This document shows, one piece after another, positions 1 to 4,362 of a DNA stretch of 5,612 nucleotides (its first letter is position 1; the number at the start of each line of letters is the position of its first letter). The stretch lies in NCBI GenBank assembly GCA_002499945.1, contig DKYP01000076.1, positions 1 through 5,612 on the forward strand, in the 5' to 3' direction. The position numbers and the translations under genes were made by a program. The DNA comes from Lachnoclostridium sp. UBA7097. Its GTDB lineage: Bacteria > Bacillota > Clostridia > Lachnospirales > Lachnospiraceae. The notes under the pieces were generated by a model that saw only the letters and a list, made by a program, of their open reading frames with translations, had not been told where the DNA came from and made no database searches.

Positions 1-101
1 CCATATACGAAAGTTTTTTCACACAGCAGATTTGTGCCTGCGGCCCAAAGTCTGCGGGTATTGGAAAGGCATGGGTATTTTTATGAAAGGAGCAGAAATA
101 G
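1..101. other. unassigned left edge, possibly the end of an upstream gene
   Basis: This stretch precedes the HTH gene and carries its ribosome binding site (AGGAG at 88-92). On the + strand, frame 2 is open from the edge to a TAA at 107-109, so it would overlap the HTH start by 8 bases. Frame 3 is open only to a TGA at 84-86, and frame 1 is open through to 240 as a shadow. If the HTH protein is an antitoxin, its toxin would be expected here. None of the three readings shows the usual C-terminal pattern of a HigB/RelE toxin (a Gly-Phe followed by a Lys-Lys-Thr stretch). I therefore cannot name a product, and no clear promoter is visible. Confidence 0.3.
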
Positions 102-374
102 ATGGATAAACAGGAAATACAAGATACATTATATATTCCACAGGAAACATGGGATAATGAACTGTGTATACTTCTTATTAATGATATTATTAATGCAAGA
201 AAGAAAGAGGGGATTACACAGAAACAGCTGGAAGCTATGAGCGGGGTAAAACAGCCTATAATTTCAAGGATGGAAAGAGGGGCTACAGACCCGAAATTAT
301 CTACTATATTAAAAATACTGGGTTCGTTTGGTAAAACATTGCAGATAGTATCCATAAAAGAAAGCAGCGAATAG
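102..374 (+). CDS. XRE-family helix-turn-helix protein, HigA-like antitoxin candidate
   Basis: This 90-residue protein is almost entirely one Cro/C1-type (HTH_3) DNA-binding domain. Residues 27-82 give the five-helix pattern: an Ile-Ile-Asn-Ala-Arg-Lys helix, GITQKQLEAMSGV as the first part of the HTH, KQPIISRMERG as the recognition helix, and DPKLSTILKILGSFGKTL as the closing helices. The recognition segment with Gln-Pro-x-Ile-Ser-Arg-x-Glu-x-Gly is typical of the family. The short N-terminal arm (about 25 residues) before the HTH resembles solo antitoxins of HigBA/RelE-type pairs, which repress their own operon and neutralise a co-encoded RNase. The start is supported by AGGAG at 88-92, nine bases upstream. 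No toxin is recognisable upstream or downstream within the window, so an antitoxin role is inference. It could equally be an ordinary small repressor. A strong terminator follows directly. Confidence 0.85.
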   Translation: MDKQEIQDTLYIPQETWDNELCILLINDIINARKKEGITQKQLEAMSGVKQPIISRMERGATDPKLSTILKILGSFGKTLQIVSIKESSE

Positions 375-391
375 GGAGGGGGTGTATAACA

Positions 392-421
392 AAAAAGAAA
401 CCCTTGGAAGGGTTTCTTTTT
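392..421. terminator. bidirectional intrinsic terminator between convergent genes
   Basis: The 30 bases form a nearly perfect palindrome: 14-base complementary arms meet at a central GG, so the real loop is probably TGGA or TTGGAA. Each arm has a GAAACCC/GGGTTTC core flanked by A and T runs. The right side ends in TTTTT for + transcription and the left side reads TTTTTT on the minus strand. It lies between the stop of the HTH gene (374) and the stop of the BlaI-like gene (452) and should end both transcripts. Confidence 0.93.
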
Positions 422-451
422 AACATCTGTATACCAGTAAATTATATGGTT

Positions 452-874
452 TTAAGAAGTTTTCTTGCCATAGTTTTTAATTAATTCTTCTATTTCTTCG
501 ATATCCTGTTTTACTTGTACAGGGTCTTCTTCTGTATCTAAAAGTGCTGAAAGTATAGAAACTTTAGAAACTTTTTTGCTTAATGACTGGTATTCAGAAG
601 TCATTTTAAATAATAAAAATTCTTCTTGTGTAACCATTGCTTTATAGCTGCGTGTAAGTACAGTGCCGCTATAAACAATATCAGCAACTTCAATTAAATT
701 GTTCTTAAGTAATTTTCTAAGGACAGCCTGTACTGTATTCATTGTAAGTTCAGGTTTGGCCTTAACGATTAATGCTGCGGTCTTGGGCTCTTCACTGTCC
801 CATAAGATGTTCATTACATCCATATCCCTTTTTGTAAGGTTAATGTTCATGATTTGTTTACGTTTCTGTTTCAT
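452..874 (-). CDS. BlaI/MecI/CopY-family winged-helix transcriptional repressor
   Basis: This 140-residue protein has the size and layout of BlaI/MecI/CopY repressors, which bind operators as dimers and are inactivated by a partner protease (BlaR1/MecR1) or by a metal (CopY). Residues 10-30 (INLTKRDMDVMNILWDSEEP) match the family start, where a helix ends in a conserved 'W' before the Glu-Pro turn. The HTH follows, with MNTVQAVLRKLLKNNLIEV (45-63) as recognition helix and lead into the wing, then a wing region around 66-82. Residues 83-136 form the C-terminal dimerisation helices, including a cluster of acidic residues at 114-131. The ATG at 872-874 is chosen because AAAGGAGAG (882-890) sits at good spacing. 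The internal Met at residue 9 has no such site. No CxxC-type metal site like that of CopY is visible, and no BlaR1, beta-lactamase or efflux gene lies next to it, so its target is unknown. The promoter and overlapping inverted repeat upstream suggest autoregulation. Confidence 0.9.
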   Translation of the reverse strand: MKQKRKQIMNINLTKRDMDVMNILWDSEEPKTAALIVKAKPELTMNTVQAVLRKLLKNNLIEVADIVYSGTVLTRSYKAMVTQEEFLLFKMTSEYQSLSKKVSKVSILSALLDTEEDPVQVKQDIEEIEELIKNYGKKTS

Positions 875-881
875 GGTTTAT

Positions 882-890
882 CTCTCCTTT
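882..890 (-). promoter_or_regulatory. ribosome binding site of the BlaI-like gene
   Basis: On the minus strand the sequence reads AAAGGAGAG, followed by ATAAACC and the ATG at 874-872. This strong site fixes the start and argues against the internal Met eight codons further in. Confidence 0.8.
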
Positions 891-930
891 GACTTTAGTT
901 AATAATAATTAAAAATAAGTAAAACAAAAC

Positions 931-952
931 AGCCTTATAAGTAGCCCTATAA
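931..952. repeat. two imperfect direct repeats in the BlaI-like leader
   Basis: AGCCTTATAA (931-940) and AGCCCTATAA (943-952) differ at one base and start 12 bp apart. They lie between the predicted transcription start and the ribosome binding site of the repressor gene. They could be secondary protein-binding half-sites. They could also be chance similarity in AT-rich DNA. Confidence 0.35.
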
Positions 953-970
953 ACGCTAAAGTAGATGGTA

Positions 971-989
971 ATTATATATAGTATATAAT
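971..989. promoter_or_regulatory. inverted repeat covering the -10 box, candidate operator
   Basis: ATTATATA (971-978) and TATATAAT (982-989) are perfect inverted arms around TAG. The dyad encloses the -10 hexamer of the repressor's promoter (980-985), so a bound dimer would block RNA polymerase. BlaI/MecI-type repressors bind short dyads overlapping their own promoters, which makes autoregulation plausible. The arms are pure A/T and lack the exact TACA-N2-TGTA core typical of the family, although ATTACA occurs next to the dyad on the minus strand. The assignment is therefore tentative. Confidence 0.5.
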
Positions 990-1008
990 GTAATTGCAAA
1001 AAAGTCAA
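980..1008 (-). promoter_or_regulatory. sigma-A-type promoter of the BlaI-like gene
   Basis: On the minus strand, TTGACT (1008-1003) is followed by a 17-base spacer and TATACT (985-980), each one mismatch from the consensus. The predicted start point near 973 leaves a leader of about 100 bases before the ATG at 874. The leader has no obvious riboswitch. The promoter lies between the stop of the PqqD-HprK gene (1072) and the repressor, so the repressor is most likely its own transcription unit. Confidence 0.7.
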
Positions 1009-1071
1009 ATGAATTTTTTGTTAAATAGTAAAATATTTTTTTAACATAAAGTAAAATTGTTAATAACATGA

Positions 1072-2232
1072 TTAACCTAACAATTTATCTATTGTATTTT
1101 TCATGTCTGATGCTGCTTCTGGTTCTTTTGTACAATGGAACATACAGATATAAGTTTTATTAACTATATTTTCGGCAAAATCCAGGTTTTTCTGTAGAAG
1201 CTTTTCACTCCATGAAGGTGAAACCAGCCTTTGCATTACAGAAAGTGCCTTTTCATCCGCAGAAAGCTGTTTTATGGTATTTACAGGGGCTTTTCCAAGG
1301 AATATAATGCCGCCAAGGGGATAACTTGCTGTCGTAAATACCCCGGAAGTGCCACACCATGGAAGACCATATGTTACAGGAAGCCCGTCTTTAATGCTTA
1401 TTATATTTAAATCCCCGTTAAGGACAGGTGTATTGTACAGCTCGTTCCAGAGTTTTGTATGCGTGGACTTGCCCATGCCAGAACAGCCAGAGAAAAGCCA
1501 TGCACTGCCTTTGTACAGGATTGACGCCGAATGTATTACAAACATCCCATGCTGTTGTGCAGCTATAAGAAAAGCAAAACGCAGGGCATGGAATATATAG
1601 TTTTCATGTTCTTTACACAGCGGAGTGGTACAATAAATATCCACAGCAGAGCCATCTTTTAAAACCTTCATTTCATATATGCCATATTCTGAGGGAAATG
1701 TAAATATATAATAATTTCCATTTGTATTGCCTGTGTCAATAACCGAAATTGTTTCATTTCTTATTATGACACGTCCATTAATATGCTTCCGGGGACATCC
1801 TTTGTGGAAACGTATATATTGCTGGCATTCCCCGCCAGTACAGGCAAACTTCTTAAAATATTTATCAAAAATTGTGACAGGGCCGTCAAATGCAATTTTT
1901 AAACTGCCTGTTTGGAAATATTTTGTGTGGGTGGTACTGGTGTATGTACAAGGTTTTTCATCTTCCAGGATTCCATATGATAAAAGAAGGTTTTCATATT
2001 CTGCAATATCTTCCATAACAGCTTCAATAGAACCGCTGCCAGTACCATATTCATTACAGAGCACTTTTGCAATCTCTTCATTATCCATGCCCTGGCATAT
2101 TAAATCCCATACAATTGAAGCTGTAGAATTAAGCTTTAACTCTGGAATGTGGTCTGCAATATTCTGTCCATAGGGGAGAAGGCAGGGGATGCCACATATA
2201 TTCTTTTTAATAAATCCGTCTTTTGGTTTCAT
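1072..2232 (-). CDS. PqqD/RRE-domain and HPr-kinase-like fusion protein, candidate peptide serine kinase
   Basis: This 386-residue protein has two parts. Residues 1-92 match the PqqD/RiPP recognition element pattern: beta strands around GIPCLLPYG, the hallmark LNSTASIVWDLICQG (34-48), and two helices ending in LLLSYGILED. Residues about 105-386 match the HprK / PEP-carboxykinase-like fold. This part holds an HSASI motif at 234-238, a Walker A P-loop GCSGMGKST at 249-257, an acidic LNGDLN segment at 271-276 in the place of the metal-binding Asp motif, and GLPWCGT at 289-295. PqqD-type domains bind leader peptides of ribosomally made natural products. HprK-like enzymes phosphorylate serine, as in some lasso peptide clusters. 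The combination suggests an ATP-dependent kinase acting on a peptide or protein bound by the N-terminal domain. This is inference, and no precursor, radical SAM enzyme or transporter is visible nearby. AAAAGGGG lies eight bases before the ATG and supports this start. The protein is cytosolic, with no signal peptide. Confidence 0.82.
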   Translation of the reverse strand: MKPKDGFIKKNICGIPCLLPYGQNIADHIPELKLNSTASIVWDLICQGMDNEEIAKVLCNEYGTGSGSIEAVMEDIAEYENLLLSYGILEDEKPCTYTSTTHTKYFQTGSLKIAFDGPVTIFDKYFKKFACTGGECQQYIRFHKGCPRKHINGRVIIRNETISVIDTGNTNGNYYIFTFPSEYGIYEMKVLKDGSAVDIYCTTPLCKEHENYIFHALRFAFLIAAQQHGMFVIHSASILYKGSAWLFSGCSGMGKSTHTKLWNELYNTPVLNGDLNIISIKDGLPVTYGLPWCGTSGVFTTASYPLGGIIFLGKAPVNTIKQLSADEKALSVMQRLVSPSWSEKLLQKNLDFAENIVNKTYICMFHCTKEPEAASDMKNTIDKLLG

Positions 2233-2296
2233 ATATAAATCCCCTTTTAGTAAGTTTTCCGGGAAATGCTTTATATAATAAATTTACCATGTTCTG

Positions 2297-2389
2297 CTGG
2301 TTAAAACAAGCCAAAGATATGACGCAGGGTTTCCATGTTTTTTGTTGTAAATAACTTTTGCTAACAGGCTGGCAGGTTTTTTTAACCAG
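2297..2389. repeat. 10-bp inverted repeat with arms 73 bp apart
   Basis: CTGGTTAAAA (2297-2306) and TTTTAACCAG (2380-2389) are exact reverse complements. They could be two operator half-sites brought together by looping, or the closing stem of a structured leader in the minus-strand transcript. Half of each arm is A/T, so chance is not excluded. Confidence 0.4.
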
Positions 2390-2390
2390 A

Positions 2391-2419
2391 TTTAAAAAAT
2401 TTTGTTATTTCTTTGTCAA
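2391..2419 (-). promoter_or_regulatory. candidate sigma-A promoter for the PqqD-HprK gene
   Basis: On the minus strand, a consensus TTGACA (2419-2414) is followed by 17 bases and TTTAAA (2396-2391), which matches four of six -10 positions. It would give a leader of about 150 bases before the ATG at 2232. The same DNA on the + strand reads TTGTCA (2413-2418), so the -35 elements of the two divergent units might overlap. The weak -10 and the alternative closer to the gene keep this tentative. Confidence 0.4.
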
Positions 2420-2464
2420 AAAGTGTAGACTAAAACGCATTTTTGTGAGAAAATATTAACAGGA

Positions 2465-2483
2465 CTGTGGCACTATGCCACAG
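2465..2483. promoter_or_regulatory. perfect 8-3-8 inverted repeat before the Fe-S scaffold operon
   Basis: CTGTGGCA (2465-2472), CTA, then TGCCACAG (2476-2483) form an exact dyad, GC-rich against an AT-rich background. It ends 18 bases before AAGGAG. As DNA it has the form of an operator for a dimeric regulator. As RNA it would be an eight-pair hairpin with a three-base loop in the 5' leader. It contains TGGCAC, but the downstream GC element is not spaced as in a sigma-54 promoter. I do not recognise the cognate regulator. Confidence 0.6.
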
Positions 2484-2500
2484 ATAATAAGCATTATTGA

Positions 2501-2506
2501 AAGGAG
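2501..2506 (+). promoter_or_regulatory. ribosome binding site deciding the scaffold gene start
   Basis: AAGGAG lies seven bases before the ATG at 2514. The in-frame ATG at 2508 is only one base away and too close. The in-frame ATG at 2475 lies upstream of the site, inside the inverted repeat. Translation should therefore begin at 2514 with MIYSQEVENM. Confidence 0.8.
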
Positions 2507-2513
2507 CATGAAC

Positions 2514-3221
2514 ATGATTTATTCACAGGAAGTAGAAAACATGTGCCCAGTTGCCCAGGGTGTTGCACATGGCTGTGCACCTATCCCGGAGGAAGCAAAA
2601 TGGGTTAAAGCAAAAGAAGTAAAGGATATCTCAGGTTTTACACATGGTATAGGCTGGTGTGCACCACAGCAGGGTGCCTGCAAGCTTACCCTTAATGTAA
2701 AGGAAGGGATTATCCAGGAAGCACTGGTTGAAACTATCGGATGTTCAGGTATGACACACTCTGCTGCAATGGCAGCTGAAATCCTTCCAGGACGTACAGT
2801 AATGGAAGCTTTAAACACAGACCTTGTATGTGACGCTATTAATACAGCTATGAGGGAATTATTCTTACAGATTGTATATGGACGTTCACAGTCAGCATTC
2901 TCAGAGGACGGGCTTGCTATAGGTGCCGGCCTTGAGGACCTTGGAAAAGGACTCCGTTCACAGGTTGGTACAATGTATGGTACATTAAAGAAAGGCCCGC
3001 GTTACCTTGAGATGGCTGAAGGTTATGTTACAGCAATCGCTCTTGACGCAGATGACTTAATTATTGGTTATAAGTTCGTTAGCCTTGGAAAGATGACAGA
3101 CTTCATCAAGAAGGGTGATGACCCTAATACAGCATGGGAAAAGGCAAGTGGCCAGTACGGCCGTGTTGATGATGCTGTTAAACTCATTGACCCTAGAACA
3201 GATAAGGAAATCGAAAAATAA
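2514..3221 (+). CDS. NifU-like iron-sulfur cluster assembly scaffold protein (GGGtGRT-associated)
   Basis: This 235-residue protein resembles IscU/NifU-like scaffolds, which hold Fe-S clusters during assembly. The key region is VETIGCSGMTHSAAMAAEILPGRTVMEAL (72-100, two joined pieces of the family pattern): Cys77 in Gly-Cys-Ser-Gly, followed by an Ala-rich helix and a 'PGRT' turn, matches the NifU pattern of a Gly-Cys loop, helix and Gly-Lys/Arg-Thr. Other cysteines are at 11, 21, 49, 56 and 106. Cys49 and Cys56 precede the beta strand CKLTLNVKEGII and could supply further cluster ligands. The C-terminal half (about 130-235) is longer than in classic NifU-type domains and is particular to this subgroup. 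It has no membrane segment. It is the first gene of an operon with the GGGtGRT protein, 20 bp downstream. No cysteine desulfurase or other Fe-S assembly gene is in the window, so its clients are unknown. Confidence 0.85.
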   Translation: MIYSQEVENMCPVAQGVAHGCAPIPEEAKWVKAKEVKDISGFTHGIGWCAPQQGACKLTLNVKEGIIQEALVETIGCSGMTHSAAMAAEILPGRTVMEALNTDLVCDAINTAMRELFLQIVYGRSQSAFSEDGLAIGAGLEDLGKGLRSQVGTMYGTLKKGPRYLEMAEGYVTAIALDADDLIIGYKFVSLGKMTDFIKKGDDPNTAWEKASGQYGRVDDAVKLIDPRTDKEIEK

Positions 3222-3224
3222 TAT

Positions 3225-3232
3225 AAAGGAGG
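3225..3232 (+). promoter_or_regulatory. strong ribosome binding site of the GGGtGRT gene
   Basis: AAAGGAGG sits nine bases before the ATG at 3242 and within the 20-bp gap after the scaffold gene. A near-consensus site suggests the second gene is translated efficiently from the shared transcript. Confidence 0.85.
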
Positions 3233-3241
3233 CAACGGATA

Positions 3242-4252
3242 ATGGCATTATTTGAATCATATGAAAGAAGAATTGATAAGATTAACGAAGTATTAAAAAG
3301 CTATGGTATTGCTTCTATTGAAGAAGCTGAGAAGATTACAAAAGATGCTGGGCTTAATGTTTATGACCAGGTTAAGGGAATACAGCCAATATGTTTTGAA
3401 AATGCATGCTGGGCTTATATTGTAGGTGCAGCTATTGCAATTAAGAAGAACTGCCGCCGTGCAGCAGATGCAGCAGCAGCTATCGGTGAAGGCTTACAGT
3501 CATTCTGTATCCCTGGTTCGGTTGCTGATACACGTAAGGTAGGGCTTGGACATGGTAATTTAGGAAAGATGCTCCTTGAAGAAGAAACAGACTGTTTCTG
3601 CTTCCTTGCAGGACATGAATCATTTGCAGCAGCAGAAGGTGCTATTGGTATTGCAGAGAAAGCTAATAAAGTACGTAAAAAACCTCTCCGTGTTATACTT
3701 AACGGCCTTGGAAAAGATGCTGCACAGATTATTTCACGTATCAACGGATTTACATTTGTTGAAACAGAATATGACCCATACACCAATACAGTAAAAGAAG
3801 TTTTCCGCAAGTCTTATTCTGACGGGCTCCGTGCTAAAGTAAACTGCTATGGTGCTAATGATGTATGTGAAGGTGTTGCAATTATGCATAAAGAAGGCGT
3901 AGATGTATCTATTACAGGTAATTCTACTAACCCTACACGTTTCCAGCACCCGGTAGCAGGTACATATAAGAAAGAATGTAACGAACAGGGCAAGAAATAT
4001 TTCTCAGTAGCATCAGGCGGTGGTACAGGACGTACACTCCACCCTGATAATATGGCAGCAGGCCCTGCTTCATATGGTATGACAGACACACTTGGACGTA
4101 TGCATAGTGATGCACAGTTTGCTGGCTCATCTTCAGTACCAGCCCATGTTGAAATGATGGGGCTTATAGGTGCTGGCAACAACCCAATGGTTGGAATGAC
4201 AGTAGCAGTAGCAGTTTCCGTCCAGGAAGCAGCAGACGCAAACCGTTTTTAA
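3242..4252 (+). CDS. GGGtGRT family protein
   Basis: This 336-residue protein carries the motif that names its family, SGGGTGRTLHPDN (258-270). The whole chain fits the family, including NPTRFQHPVAGTYKKE (230-245), the ENACWAYIVGAAIAIKK segment (53-69), GHGNLGKMLLEEETDCFCFLAGHESFAAAEGAIG in the first half (103-136), and the Gly-rich end LIGAGNNPMVGMTVAVAVSVQ (308-328). Cysteines at 51, 56, 71, 89, 118, 120, 202, 209 and 246 are numerous for a cytosolic protein and could bind metal or a cluster, but no classic CxxC ferredoxin pattern is present. The biochemical function of the family is, to my knowledge, not established. The tight operon with a NifU-like scaffold argues for a role in Fe-S metabolism or for being a client of that scaffold. 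No signal peptide is seen. The moderately hydrophobic Ala/Gly-rich stretches look like buried helices rather than membrane spans. Confidence 0.9.
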   Translation: MALFESYERRIDKINEVLKSYGIASIEEAEKITKDAGLNVYDQVKGIQPICFENACWAYIVGAAIAIKKNCRRAADAAAAIGEGLQSFCIPGSVADTRKVGLGHGNLGKMLLEEETDCFCFLAGHESFAAAEGAIGIAEKANKVRKKPLRVILNGLGKDAAQIISRINGFTFVETEYDPYTNTVKEVFRKSYSDGLRAKVNCYGANDVCEGVAIMHKEGVDVSITGNSTNPTRFQHPVAGTYKKECNEQGKKYFSVASGGGTGRTLHPDNMAAGPASYGMTDTLGRMHSDAQFAGSSSVPAHVEMMGLIGAGNNPMVGMTVAVAVSVQEAADANRF

Positions 4253-4301
4253 GAAATGGTGGAAGTTCCAGTAATCTAGTGTTTATAAAGAATATTTAAG
4301 T

Positions 4302-4346
4302 TAAAGGCTATATCATTAACAGAATTGTTTTATGGTATAGCCTTTA
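4302..4346. terminator. long hairpin between convergent genes, likely bidirectional terminator
   Basis: Bases 4302-4316 pair with 4332-4346 (core AAAGGCTATA / TATAGCCTTT, extended by TCAT/ATGG with one T-G wobble). Inside, AACA (4318-4321) pairs with TGTT (4326-4329) around a GAAT loop. It lies 49 bases after the GGGtGRT stop and 16 bases before the stop of the RyR gene. The T tracts are short on both sides (CCTTTATT on +, CCTTTAACTT on -), so termination may be less efficient than at 392-421. Confidence 0.7.
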
Positions 4347-4362
4347 TTGCGTGGCAGGTTTA

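Larger units (their letters stand above)
2233..2513. promoter_or_regulatory. divergent intergenic region between the PqqD-HprK gene and the Fe-S scaffold operon
   Basis: This 281-bp AT-rich region must hold promoters for both divergent units. It contains a good minus-strand promoter candidate (2391-2419), a weaker minus-strand extended -10 (TGG-TAAATT, -10 at 2286-2281) with TTGTTT 17 bases upstream, and a long-spaced inverted repeat (2297-2306 with 2380-2389). It also holds a short palindrome, TTTCC-G-GGAAA (2256-2266), and the 19-bp dyad before the scaffold gene. On the + strand, TTGTCA (2413-2418) could be a -35, but no good -10 stands 16-18 bases downstream, so the operon's promoter is unresolved. 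I recognise no known riboswitch and no convincing small ORF. Confidence 0.6.

Noticed and set aside
34..240. A 68-codon + strand ORF overlapping the HTH gene
   Set aside because: It is a shadow frame of the HTH gene, with no ribosome binding site and no recognisable pattern.
956..1069. A 37-codon minus-strand ORF just after the PqqD-HprK stop, considered as a precursor peptide
   Set aside because: It has no convincing ribosome binding site, its composition is AT-driven Leu/Tyr/Phe/Ile, it has no leader/core pattern, and it overlaps the promoter of the BlaI-like gene.
1021..1071. Intrinsic terminator after the PqqD-HprK gene
   Set aside because: Only short A/T stems such as TTAAC/GTTAA are found, without a stable GC-containing stem. 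A terminator there cannot be supported.
1349..2173. Plus-strand ORFs inside the PqqD-HprK gene
   Set aside because: They are antisense to a gene with clear domain motifs, lack ribosome binding sites and resemble no family.
2465..2483. Sigma-54 promoter suggested by TGGCAC
   Set aside because: A GC element at the required spacing after the GG is missing, and the exact symmetry is better explained as an operator or hairpin.
2475..2513. Longer start of the Fe-S scaffold protein at 2475 (13 extra residues)
   Set aside because: The ATG lies inside the 19-bp dyad and upstream of the AAGGAG at 2501-2506, which fits the ATG at 2514. The extra residues do not resemble the family.
3415..4182. Minus-strand ORFs inside the GGGtGRT gene, the longest about 130 codons
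   Set aside because: They mirror the codon structure of a strongly supported gene and show no domain pattern.
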